50,520 nt of DNA. Origin: a virus. A program made the translations under genes and the position numbers. Below the pieces are notes generated by a model. The model was not told where the DNA came from, made no database searches, and worked only from the letters and a program-made list of their open reading frames with translations. The stretch is from the IMG/VR virus record IMGVR_UViG_3300010938_000056, positions 1 through 50,520 of that record; one strand, given 5' to 3'. Positions 32,268 through 39,873 of this stretch are shown in pieces. How positions within the stretch are numbered: the stretch's first letter is position 1; each line of letters opens with the position of its first letter.

Positions 32268-32644
32268 AACTGATCGACTTCATCAAGAAGTATGAAGTCT
32301 CGCTATTAACTTGCTATGAGCTAGTTGATAGCATAAGGGAGAAATGCCACGTATGGAGATGTATGATCATCAGGCTCTCAAGGAAGAGTACAATAAAAAT
32401 AAAGAGCGATGTGATTCCAAATCTTGGGGACGTTCTATTGAGACTGTCAGAATACATTGACGTTCCGGGATTGGAAGAGTTTATCAGGAAAAGAGAGGGT
32501 TGGGCTGATGGTAGAGAAATAGATAAGGGTATTTTGAAGGAATGGAGGGTCAGAAGGGCGTACTTAGTTAGGATGGAAAAATTATTTGGAATTGAAGGCG
32601 CCCAAGAACTATCCTCGTTGCATCGAGAAATCAAAGAAGGCTAG
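32252..32644 (+). CDS. Hypothetical basic helical protein
   Basis: The 130-residue product probably starts at TTG 32252 after a GGGGGTGG tract, overlapping the previous gene. It is helical and basic, with an R-x-S-R-K-S segment and several Cys near the start. No family is recognised. Confidence 0.6.
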   Translation: MAAKLKLIDFIKKYEVSLLTCYELVDSIREKCHVWRCMIIRLSRKSTIKIKSDVIPNLGDVLLRLSEYIDVPGLEEFIRKREGWADGREIDKGILKEWRVRRAYLVRMEKLFGIEGAQELSSLHREIKEG

Positions 32645-32646
32645 TT

Positions 32647-32925
32647 ATGAAAGTGTGGACGACAATTGGAAATATGTTCTGCAAAGATCATAAATGGAGG
32701 CTAATAGGACATGTGTATTATGACAAAGAAGATAAAGGGAATATCCCAGTTGTAGCGATTGTAGATAGTAAAATAAGTTTAGCTGGAGAAAGGACGACTA
32801 AAGGTCACAAACTTTTTGAAATTGACGAAAACGACCATGTAGAAAAGCATTACGACATGCAGTGCCAAAGAAATTGCTTGTCGTTTCTAGGGAGTGAGCG
32901 GAAGCTCATAACTAAGGTCAAATGA
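32647..32925 (+). CDS. Small paralogue, MK[VI]K family, member 5
   Basis: This 92-residue product shows M-K-V-W at the start, I-S-L-A-G-E in the middle and F-E-I-D-E-N-D-H-V, which align with the family motif h-x-L-x-G then I-x-E-x-G. It is one of the longer members. Confidence 0.68.
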   Translation: MKVWTTIGNMFCKDHKWRLIGHVYYDKEDKGNIPVVAIVDSKISLAGERTTKGHKLFEIDENDHVEKHYDMQCQRNCLSFLGSERKLITKVK

Positions 32926-32952
32926 AAGGCATTTCTCTCCGAGAAAGCAAAC

Positions 32953-33204
32953 ATGAAAATAAGAACTGATAAGGCTGGTGACTGGGTATACGTTACGGAC
33001 GACGGGAGTATTTCAAATGTGATAATTGGAGATACTTGTAGCTACTATTTAATGGGAAGAGCCATTATAAATGGAGATCGGTTAAGAGTGTCAGTTAATG
33101 AGTTAGGGGAAGTAGATAATAGTAGGTCCCATGTTCAAGCACAGATAATTAGGTTGTTTAATGGGACTCAAAAGAAGACTCTTACTGTGGAGGGATTTAT
33201 ATGA
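32953..33204 (+). CDS. Small paralogue, MK[VI]K family, member 6
   Basis: This 83-residue product shows M-K-I-R, central Y-Y-L-M-G-R and V-S-V-N-E-L-G-E-V, a clear match to the family core. It overlaps the next gene (ATGA). Confidence 0.7.
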   Translation: MKIRTDKAGDWVYVTDDGSISNVIIGDTCSYYLMGRAIINGDRLRVSVNELGEVDNSRSHVQAQIIRLFNGTQKKTLTVEGFI

Positions 33205-33473
33205 TCGTGAAAGTGGTTGTCGGAGAAACTTCTGTACGTGTTTATTATTCACAGAATGAGCGGAAAGTGTTTCATAGTCATATTTATGGTAATGATTTGA
33301 TAGGAGATTCAACTGACCCATATAACACTTATGACCATGAAATTGATGAAACAGGTAAATTGTCAAAAATAAATAGATATAAAGATGTAAATATGATCTC
33401 TGTGTCTCGGGATGAAAAAGTTCTTACGCTATCTGGTAAATTTGACAAATTCTTGCTAATAGTGAGGAGATAG
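33201..33473 (+). CDS. Small paralogue, MK[VI]K family, member 7
   Basis: This 90-residue product shows M-I-V-K-V, central N-D-L-I-G-D and H-E-I-D-E-T-G-K-L. It is coupled by ATGA overlap to the upstream gene and lies 3 bp before the next. Confidence 0.72.
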   Translation: MIVKVVVGETSVRVYYSQNERKVFHSHIYGNDLIGDSTDPYNTYDHEIDETGKLSKINRYKDVNMISVSRDEKVLTLSGKFDKFLLIVRR

Positions 33474-33476
33474 CTT

Positions 33477-33716
33477 ATGAAAGTGAAAATGCTCCATCTT
33501 GGGCGTATATTGTATGTGGTAAGAAATAATGATAATGTGCTAACGTTTGACAGGGACGCCCACGAATTGATAGGTGGTGAAACTGGCAATAATGGTTCAA
33601 TATACCATTTTATAAATGAGATGGGGAATATGTGCATGACCGTGAATTCCAAGAGGATAAACACGATCACGTTTCTAAATGAGTTTGGGGGTTTTGTGGT
33701 TATGGTGAGGATGTGA
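33477..33716 (+). CDS. Small paralogue, MK[VI]K family, member 8
   Basis: This 79-residue product shows M-K-V-K, central H-E-L-I-G-G and H-F-I-N-E-M-G-N-M, then two hydrophobic strands (T-I-T-F-L and F-V-V-M-V). It is a good representative of the family core. Confidence 0.72.
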   Translation: MKVKMLHLGRILYVVRNNDNVLTFDRDAHELIGGETGNNGSIYHFINEMGNMCMTVNSKRINTITFLNEFGGFVVMVRM

Positions 33717-33723
33717 GGAATGT

Positions 33724-33975
33724 ATGAAGATTATTGCCGATAATTCTGAAGGGGTCAAATTCGTTAGCAGTTTTTTCAGCAAGCGTATTGTAGTACTGAG
33801 TTCTAGAGCTAGTTTTACCTTATTAGGTGGAGATGTTTCTGAGAAGGATGCTTCTTGTTATTTGGTAACTGAGTATGGGGAGATTTGGGATTTACAAAAA
33901 TATGTGAATATGAATAGCATTATGTTGGTCAGGGAAGATAGTGGCACAATAATTAAAGTGCTAGGTGCAAAATGA
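33724..33975 (+). CDS. Small paralogue, MK[VI]K family, member 9
   Basis: This 83-residue product shows M-K-I-I, F-T-L-L-G-G and Y-L-V-T-E-Y-G-E-I, with a final I-I-K-V-L strand. The start is behind GAGGAATGT; its stop overlaps the next start by 4 bp. Confidence 0.72.
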   Translation: MKIIADNSEGVKFVSSFFSKRIVVLSSRASFTLLGGDVSEKDASCYLVTEYGEIWDLQKYVNMNSIMLVREDSGTIIKVLGAK

Positions 33976-34214
33976 AAGTGAGAATCATTCAATGTGAATC
34001 GGGCAGAGTTTCGTATAAAGGCACTAAAGGAGTTGTCGTTACGACAACTGAAAAGAGTTTAAGGTTAATTGGCCGTAATAACAATGAGTGCAATTATCAG
34101 TTATGGAGCATAAATGAAGAAGGGAAAATGCATTTACTTGAGCAAAGACAACCTGGGTGTAGAGTGTCTTTTTGGGCAGTCGGTAACGTATTTAAGATTT
34201 CGGTGAGTATATGA
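33972..34214 (+). CDS. Small paralogue, MK[VI]K family, member 10
   Basis: This 80-residue product shows M-K-V-R-I, L-R-L-I-G-R and W-S-I-N-E-E-G-K-M. It is linked by ATGA overlaps on both sides, so members 9-11 are translated in tandem. Confidence 0.72.
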   Translation: MKVRIIQCESGRVSYKGTKGVVVTTTEKSLRLIGRNNNECNYQLWSINEEGKMHLLEQRQPGCRVSFWAVGNVFKISVSI

Positions 34215-34456
34215 TCATTAAGGTTAAAAATGGTGGGTGTGTCACTGGTGACAAGGAAAAGTGTGTTGTTATCGAAACTAAAAACTGTATTCACTTATAT
34301 GGTGAAAAAAACCTTAAAGTTAGTATTGCAAGTATGTATAAGTACTATGAAAATGGGGGGACTATAAATCCAGTATCAACCAGTTTTGAGTCTGTTTTAA
34401 CTTATGGTTGTGATAATGATCACAACAAGTACGTATCAATATCAATTCTTGAGTGA
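34211..34456 (+). CDS. Small paralogue, MK[VI]K family, member 11
   Basis: This 81-residue product shows M-I-I-K-V-K, I-H-L-Y-G-E and Y-K-Y-Y-E-N-G-G-T-I. It is most like member 12 (both carry M-I-I-K-[VI]-K-N-G at the N-terminus). Confidence 0.7.
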   Translation: MIIKVKNGGCVTGDKEKCVVIETKNCIHLYGEKNLKVSIASMYKYYENGGTINPVSTSFESVLTYGCDNDHNKYVSISILE

Positions 34457-34466
34457 GGAGTGTGTT

Positions 34467-34715
34467 ATGATCATCAAAATTAAGAACGGAATTGGATCTG
34501 TTGATGGCTATGATAAGAATGTCATCGTATGGACCAACTTATCTATCCATTTAGTGAGCCAGAGTAGTGCAGCACCAAACTTTGTGATAATAAATCAGTT
34601 CTATAATGACGAAAAATCAATCTATGAGTCAACCAGCAAGTATAAGTTTTGTATTAGTTTCTTTTGTGATGATAATAATCAGGATAGTCATGTGTCTGTG
34701 CTAGCAATTAAATAG
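34467..34715 (+). CDS. Small paralogue, MK[VI]K family, member 12
   Basis: This 82-residue product starts at ATG 34467, after GAGGAG; a frame beginning 63 bp earlier has no ribosome binding site. It has M-I-I-K-I-K-N-G, I-H-L-V-S-Q and a late S-V-L-A-I strand. It appears to be a recent duplicate of member 11. Confidence 0.7.
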   Translation: MIIKIKNGIGSVDGYDKNVIVWTNLSIHLVSQSSAAPNFVIINQFYNDEKSIYESTSKYKFCISFFCDDNNQDSHVSVLAIK

Positions 34716-34775
34716 CTGACAATAACTATAACTATAATGGAAATCATATTTCCGCTAAAAAAGCAAGAGCACAAA

Positions 34776-35060
34776 ATGAGAGTTTTCATTGAAGGTAGTC
34801 ACGTAAGGCCGAGAAAGGATTTAACCGTAATGCATCTACTTGATAACACGTTCTCATTGATAGGAAAAGACATGAACAGAATTAGAGGCACAAAAGTATT
34901 GAGCATCAATGGTAATGGCTGTGAACTGTCTGTGACATCAACAATATATCGTTCGTTGATCGGAATTGACAAAAAGAAAGACGAGCTTACGATATTCGTA
35001 GTGTCAAAAACTCTGAAGGACCATAAAATGGACAAACTGGTGTACACCCAAATCAAGTAG
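34776..35060 (+). CDS. Small paralogue, MK[VI]K family, member 13
   Basis: This 94-residue product, from ATG 34776, gives M-R-V-F at the start, like the family; an in-frame ATG at 34737 has no ribosome binding site either, so the start is unsure. It has F-S-L-I-G-K-D and V-L-S-I-N-G-N-G, then T-I-F-V-V. Confidence 0.62.
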   Translation: MRVFIEGSHVRPRKDLTVMHLLDNTFSLIGKDMNRIRGTKVLSINGNGCELSVTSTIYRSLIGIDKKKDELTIFVVSKTLKDHKMDKLVYTQIK

Positions 35061-35069
35061 GAGGTGGTT

Positions 35070-35393
35070 ATGAAAGACAACTATCGAATCGAGTACTATG
35101 GTTATGAGTATTCAGACTATTTTCCTGGAGTGAGCACGGTATTTACAGATTACGATACTGCAATAGTAGGGGTTGGGTATGATGCCCATGATGCATTAGA
35201 TGATGCATTAAATGTGGCAGCAGAAAGTTATGATTTTCTTCTTCCAGAGAAGGTAGAAGAGGAGGAGCATCTTGAGATTGAGGCGATGATGTTAGCAGGA
35301 CAAATTGAATCTCCAGAATCATATAAGGAGGAGTGCTTTGAAGAAGGATTGGTGTACCACGTAATACTGTATTTCAAAAGATCTGATAACTAG
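35070..35393 (+). CDS. Small acidic phage protein, YHV-Y-F-K type
   Basis: The 107-residue product starts at ATG 35070 behind AGGAGG. It has a Y-D-A-H-D-A-L-D-D-A-L helix, an acidic middle and a final Y-H-V-I-L-Y-F-K strand. Proteins of this outline (DA-ED-ALE helix with a terminal hydrophobic Y-x-x-x-Y-x strand) are common in phages and of unknown function. The next gene is a distant paralogue. Confidence 0.72.
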   Translation: MKDNYRIEYYGYEYSDYFPGVSTVFTDYDTAIVGVGYDAHDALDDALNVAAESYDFLLPEKVEEEEHLEIEAMMLAGQIESPESYKEECFEEGLVYHVILYFKRSDN

Positions 35394-35431
35394 TACAGAT
35401 GTGTCATTTAACTCCGAGTAAGGAGGTGGCT

Positions 35432-35737
35432 GTGGAAGTGATCAAGAAAGCTGTGATTTTTGATGTGTGGTGGGCGGGTAAGAGGGACCCGGATAAGTTC
35501 AAGGTTCCTGACACGTTAGGAAGGGCATTAAAAAAAGAAACTGAGTTTGGGTGTGGAGCAAATGCCGTAGAAGCATTATTTCACGCTTTCCACAAAATGG
35601 AGGAGAAAAGAAATTGCCACGTTATGCAGAAGGATAGGGAGAAATGGGCAGAAGAAGCAGTAAAAATAGCTGATCGTGATAGTGACGATACGGATACCAC
35701 AAAGGTCTATTTCGTTGTAGTGTACTTTACCAAATAG
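35432..35737 (+). CDS. Small phage protein, paralogue of the 35070 product
   Basis: The 101-residue product probably starts at GTG 35432, five bases after AAGGAGG; ATG 35399 lacks a site. It shares the G-A-N-A-V-E-A-L helix and terminal Y-F-V-V-V-Y-F-T strand with its neighbour. Function is unknown. Confidence 0.68.
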   Translation: MEVIKKAVIFDVWWAGKRDPDKFKVPDTLGRALKKETEFGCGANAVEALFHAFHKMEEKRNCHVMQKDREKWAEEAVKIADRDSDDTDTTKVYFVVVYFTK

Positions 35738-35747
35738 GAGAGTTACA

Positions 35748-36563
35748 ATGTTGATGAGCCTTCGGATTGTTGGTGATCTTGGAAATAAGTTTTTCAGCAG
35801 TGTCCTCGCAAACATCCATCGTAAGATTGGTGTGACTAAGAGGATTGTGAAAGATCAGAATGGGCCGATTATTCCGTGTATCTGCAATAGTTATATCCAT
35901 TGTGGAATCTGCAATGGGCATGGTGTGGTAAACGGATATTATGCTTACCACCTTTACTATAATGATTCTGACGTGCAGCAGGTAAATGATATTGCAAATC
36001 TGATCAGGATGCTTCCAACTGACATTAAGTTTGAGACTAAAGTCGTATTTAAGGAATGCGGAGGTCCAAAAGTCAAGAACAATGTCATTGTAGGCAGGGA
36101 TGTTCTTATCACAGGGTTTGCAGCAGTTGGTTGTGGTGTTAAAGGTGAGAAACTCTCGTCGTTGAGGCTTTACAAGAGAAAGACTCATCGGGTTTCTTAC
36201 GTGATTTTCTCAAATGCAATCTTGATTGTGAGGTATGTGCAAAAGAAGAATATCTCCACTCATTTTGAGTTCGGTGATGGAGTAATTGAGTATGTGTTTA
36301 AGGACAAAAAGGATTCTTACGGAATCACAACAATGACAACTATGGTGTACAGGTTTAGTTCTGTGGATAACTATGTGCCGATTGGGAGCTATAAGATCGG
36401 TTTCCCAGAAGAAGCAGTGCAGCATGCTATCAATAAGGCCCTTGGACACACTAAGAAATTTTACGTGAGTAATTATGAGGAGGATGATAATAATATGATC
36501 GAGAAGCAAGGAACTGCTAATGACGAAGAAGAAGAAGAAGTCGAAGAATGGCAGGAGGAATAG
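35748..36563 (+). CDS. Hypothetical protein with a C-x-C...C-x2-C-x-G-x-G insertion
   Basis: The 271-residue product starts at ATG 35748 behind AGGAG. Residues 43-60 hold a Cys cluster ending C-G-I-C-N-G-H-G, like half a DnaJ zinc motif, within a beta-rich protein. The tail is very acidic (runs of Glu). It ends inside the nuclease gene (44-bp overlap). No family is recognised. Confidence 0.65.
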   Translation: MLMSLRIVGDLGNKFFSSVLANIHRKIGVTKRIVKDQNGPIIPCICNSYIHCGICNGHGVVNGYYAYHLYYNDSDVQQVNDIANLIRMLPTDIKFETKVVFKECGGPKVKNNVIVGRDVLITGFAAVGCGVKGEKLSSLRLYKRKTHRVSYVIFSNAILIVRYVQKKNISTHFEFGDGVIEYVFKDKKDSYGITTMTTMVYRFSSVDNYVPIGSYKIGFPEEAVQHAINKALGHTKKFYVSNYEEDDNNMIEKQGTANDEEEEEVEEWQEE

Positions 36564-36918
36564 TAGAGGTAGAAGCAGATTAGAGAGTAAATTACTCGCC
36601 ATCGCATCTAATGCGAAATTAAGTCGTCCAATCTCTGAGTACAAGTTTTACTCTAAAAGGCGATGGCGATTTGACTTTGCTTGGCCAGAAATAAAACTGG
36701 CAGTAGAAGTCCAAGGTGGCATCTACGTTAATGGACGACATGCAAGAGGGGCAGCATTAGAGCAAGAATACGAAAAGCTCAATGCTGCCCAAATCTTGGG
36801 ATGGACCGTATTGCTATTTGGTCCGACTCATATCAATAAGCAAGCAGGAAGAGTTGCCAAGATTCTGAGGTATGTATATGGACATAAGAGAAGTTTGCAA
36901 GAAATGGGAAAATTGTAA
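36520..36918 (+). CDS. PD-(D/E)XK endonuclease (VSR/DUF559-like)
   Basis: The 132-residue product has a basic N-terminus, then E22, D52 (R-F-D-F-A) and E63-V-Q (A-V-E-V-Q-G-G), the catalytic core of small PD-(D/E)XK nucleases. G-R-H...Y-E-K-x-N and G-W-T-V-L-x-F follow, as in VSR-like and DUF559 enzymes. It could resolve junctions or nick DNA during recombination. It lies at the start of the recombination module. Confidence 0.78.
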   Translation: MTKKKKKSKNGRRNSRGRSRLESKLLAIASNAKLSRPISEYKFYSKRRWRFDFAWPEIKLAVEVQGGIYVNGRHARGAALEQEYEKLNAAQILGWTVLLFGPTHINKQAGRVAKILRYVYGHKRSLQEMGKL

Positions 36919-37504
36919 TAAATGCAGACGATCATCATACGCAAATAATGTGTGTGTTTATAGCGGATCAGTCCATCCAATCGTCTTGTTTATAAAGGTG
37001 ATGCCTAGTGAGCAAGATGATCTGCTAGGGAAAATAGTGAGTGGCAGTGAAAGAATATTTATTGAGGAATCCATGCAAGAAGTGTTGTCTGGTATTTTTC
37101 AGAATTACGAGATTAGTCTTGATGACGTGAGAGAATTGTGCGGATTTGTAAGTATTGTGGCGTGTGGAGGATTATCTTCTCCAGAGAAGGATGAAGTGAA
37201 GGCGTGTAGTGAAAGATTGGATGAAGTGTTAAGGGCAATTAAATTTGATTATCCATATCCAATCTGCTTAATTGGGAAAGTGCCGAAGTGGATGTTTCAT
37301 AAGTCTTGGAAAGATTATAAGAAAGTATGGCAACTCCCAAATTTCATGGAAGAGGTGAAATCAGAGCGCATAGTACATTCAATAGCATATAAGAAAATGA
37401 ATTGCATTTGTGTTCTAAATAATATGGTGAACGAGAATAAGGCATATTTCAGCGCTGTTCTAAAGGAAATTAGGAATGGAAAGAGTTTGGAAAGGTCCGT
37501 ATGA
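36878..37504 (+). CDS. Degenerate uracil-DNA glycosylase superfamily protein (family 4/5-like)
   Basis: The 208-residue product starts probably at ATG 36878 (ATG 36872 is too close to GAGG). It keeps the layout of iron-sulfur UDGs: an early C-x2-C (N-C-N-K-C), a hydrophobic strand followed by M-P-S-E-Q-D-D-L-L-G-K, a V-A-C-G-G strand, then S-P-E-K-D-E-V-K-A-C with an L-I-G-K-V-P strand. The usual G-E-A-P-G catalytic loop reads V-M-P-S-E, so activity is doubtful. Confidence 0.6.
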   Translation: MDIREVCKKWENCNKCRRSSYANNVCVYSGSVHPIVLFIKVMPSEQDDLLGKIVSGSERIFIEESMQEVLSGIFQNYEISLDDVRELCGFVSIVACGGLSSPEKDEVKACSERLDEVLRAIKFDYPYPICLIGKVPKWMFHKSWKDYKKVWQLPNFMEEVKSERIVHSIAYKKMNCICVLNNMVNENKAYFSAVLKEIRNGKSLERSV

Positions 37505-38498
37505 GGAAGGTTTAACTTACTCGATGTTGTCAAAATGGTTGCAATGCAGGGAGAGGTTTAGGATTTATGCGATCGAGGGATTGAAGGAAGAAGAGAAATT
37601 TGAAGTGCCGATCATATTTGGTTCTTTGTGGCATTTGTGTGCAGAGTTCTACCCAGAAAAAGAGAAGGTGGTTGAGTATGCAAGGGAACTTGCTAGAAAG
37701 TTTAGGGACAATGCTTATGACGTTAAGATGATGCTTGAAGTCGTGTTGCATCAATATCAGCTCTACAAAGAATATTGGTCTGAGAGGGGTGTATATAGAG
37801 AAGATTTATATAAGGAGTCGGAATTTGCATTCAAGTATGGAGTCGATGGAGTAGAAAAGCCTATTTTGCTGAGAGGAAAAATAGACTGCATCTGTAAGTT
37901 GAATTCTTGCTATTCGGTGATGAATAAGGACGCTGCATCTTTAGTCGATTCAATTATTGGGAAAGGAGAGATTATAGCAATAGAAGAGACAAAAACCAAA
38001 GGGTCGATAGAGCTTGAAATCTCAACAGTACGAGGAAATCTTCAAACCTTGTTTTATCATCTAGCAGCAAGACAAGCTTTCGACATACAACCAAACTACA
38101 CAATTTACAATGTTGTGTTACGTCCAATAGGTAAGATCAGAAAAAGGAAGGGAGAAACCATAGATGATTTAATTCAACGACTGAAAGATTACGTGGATGA
38201 GAATATGGAGCTACTATTCAAGAAGTATCTGATAAAAATGGGTGATGATGAGTTTCTCTGGGGGAAAAATAAGATATTAGATCCAATATTAAGGCAGTTT
38301 TGTAAGTGGTATGATAGCATAGTGGAGTTGGAGGACCCGTTCAAATCAGAGTATCATTATTTAATGCCATGGGGAATTTACAATCCGTTGCTAATGGACA
38401 TGAGAGGAGATTACTATGAATATATAGTAGCAAATGATAATACTGGACTTGAAAGAGTGGAATCGTTGTTTGAAGAGCTTGGAAAGGAAAAGAAATGA
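37476..38498 (+). CDS. Cas4/RecB-like PD-(D/E)XK exonuclease
   Basis: The 340-residue product overlaps the previous gene by 29 bp. It has the RecB-family order: S-M-L-S-K-W-L-Q-C at the N-terminus (Cys24), H53 in F-G-S-L-W-H, D137 in R-G-K-I-D, E171-x-K173 in E-E-T-K-T-K, and Q190...Y194. Such phage exonucleases work beside Sak4-like annealases, and the next gene is one. Additional Cys residues (139, 145) may help bind an iron-sulfur cluster. Confidence 0.82.
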   Translation: MERVWKGPYEEGLTYSMLSKWLQCRERFRIYAIEGLKEEEKFEVPIIFGSLWHLCAEFYPEKEKVVEYARELARKFRDNAYDVKMMLEVVLHQYQLYKEYWSERGVYREDLYKESEFAFKYGVDGVEKPILLRGKIDCICKLNSCYSVMNKDAASLVDSIIGKGEIIAIEETKTKGSIELEISTVRGNLQTLFYHLAARQAFDIQPNYTIYNVVLRPIGKIRKRKGETIDDLIQRLKDYVDENMELLFKKYLIKMGDDEFLWGKNKILDPILRQFCKWYDSIVELEDPFKSEYHYLMPWGIYNPLLMDMRGDYYEYIVANDNTGLERVESLFEELGKEKK

Positions 38499-39313
38499 GT
38501 AAGATTCAACCAAAAGGACAAGGTTTGTTTGGAACTCCGCCATTTACCATTGTTCATTATGGACCACCTGGAGTTGGAAAAACTAGCTTATGGGCATATT
38601 TGCCAAATGTTTGCTATATCTATGATTATAGTGAAGATGGTATCGTGGATTTGTACATGAGCGGTCAAGTCCCGAAGCCTAAATACATGCAATCAGTGAA
38701 AGACTGGGAGGAATTAGTTAATGCAGTGATTAACGTGGATGATGATGTGCAGAATATTGTGTTTGATTCGCTTACTGGTATGGAGCAAATGTGTTTTGCG
38801 TTTCATTGCAAGAAATACTTCAAAGGAGATTGGAGCAAAGAGGGATTCCTAGCTTATCAGCAAGGTCCAAAAAATGCTGCCAAAACTGATTGGGTGCAGC
38901 TTCTTGATATTATGGACCAAGTGCGAAGGAGTGGGGTGAATATCATTCTTATCGGTCACTCTACGATTAAAACCTTCACTAATCCTGACGGTCCAGATTA
39001 TGATCAATATGTGCCTATTCTTGATAAAGAGACTTGGGCGCAAACTAGTAGGTGGGCCAAAGCCATTCTGTTTCAGAATTATGACGTGAGTATCAAAAAG
39101 GAGGGTAGTAAGTTCAAAGCATCTGGTCAGGCAAATAGGATGATGTGGACTGCTCCAGGAGCAGCTTATGTGGCAAAGAATCGTTGGAATCTTGAGCCAA
39201 TCATTGATCTAGGAGGATCACCAAAAGAAGCATTCATTGCGTTCATCCAGGCATATAAGAAGGCTTGGAAAATTGATGAGAAAGTTGGACAAGAAGAAGT
39301 CGTAGAAAACTAA
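38495..39313 (+). CDS. Sak4-like RecA-fold ATPase (AAA_24)
   Basis: The 272-residue product has Walker A G-P-P-G-V-G-K-T-S (23-31) and Walker B N-I-V-F-D-S-L-T-G (D91). Further R/K-rich motifs follow, with I-L-I-G-H-S-T. Proteins of this family (phage nucleotide-binding protein, Sak4) promote single-strand annealing or strand exchange, usually with an SSB. The start overlaps the exonuclease stop (ATGA) and an SSB-like gene follows 16 bp later. Confidence 0.82.
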   Translation: MSKIQPKGQGLFGTPPFTIVHYGPPGVGKTSLWAYLPNVCYIYDYSEDGIVDLYMSGQVPKPKYMQSVKDWEELVNAVINVDDDVQNIVFDSLTGMEQMCFAFHCKKYFKGDWSKEGFLAYQQGPKNAAKTDWVQLLDIMDQVRRSGVNIILIGHSTIKTFTNPDGPDYDQYVPILDKETWAQTSRWAKAILFQNYDVSIKKEGSKFKASGQANRMMWTAPGAAYVAKNRWNLEPIIDLGGSPKEAFIAFIQAYKKAWKIDEKVGQEEVVEN

Positions 39314-39329
39314 CTGAGGAGGTGTTGCA

Positions 39330-39860
39330 ATGGATAAGCAAAGCATTTTTAACCAGATCAAGCTGAAGGCTAAAGGTGCATTCAAGCGAGCAGTAGAGAA
39401 AGCGAAGAATGCAAGTCCAAGGTTCCAAAGGAACTTGCCATATAGCATGAATGACATGATCGGTATGGCAATTGATTATAACATTGGACTAACTAAGTCC
39501 GATGACCCGTATATAGTGTTGCATGGAGTTGTAGTTAATCCAGCAGAGTATGAAGGCACGAAGTTCACTATCACTTGGTTCTTGAACGAAGGAATGTATT
39601 CGTCGTTTGAAGAGAATCTCACTGCATTCTTGAATGATTTGACATTGTTATGCGGAAAAACCCCGACAAGCATTGAAGAAGCAGAAGTGTTCTTGAAGGA
39701 GTTTTCCTCCCAGAAAGTGAAATTCTTGTTCGATACTGGTAAGGAAAGGAAGGATAATAGGCCACCAAGGATTTATGTGAAAGGAAGGTTGCACTCAGTT
39801 AGTAATCAAGAAGCTGAGCAGGAGAATAAGTTGCCAAATGACGATGATGTTCCTTTTTAA
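39330..39860 (+). CDS. Single-strand DNA-binding protein (DUF669/SSB-like)
   Basis: The 176-residue product starts at ATG 39330 behind GAGGAGG. An OB-like core (I-V-L-H-G-V-V-V-N-P...F-T-I-T-W-F) is followed by the acidic tail N-D-D-D-V-P-F, which closely matches the bacterial SSB C-terminal tip D-D-D-I-P-F that recruits partners. It would protect single-stranded DNA and serve the neighbouring Sak4-like ATPase and polymerase. Confidence 0.75.
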   Translation: MDKQSIFNQIKLKAKGAFKRAVEKAKNASPRFQRNLPYSMNDMIGMAIDYNIGLTKSDDPYIVLHGVVVNPAEYEGTKFTITWFLNEGMYSSFEENLTAFLNDLTLLCGKTPTSIEEAEVFLKEFSSQKVKFLFDTGKERKDNRPPRIYVKGRLHSVSNQEAEQENKLPNDDDVPF

Positions 39861-39873
39861 TTAGGAGTTGACT

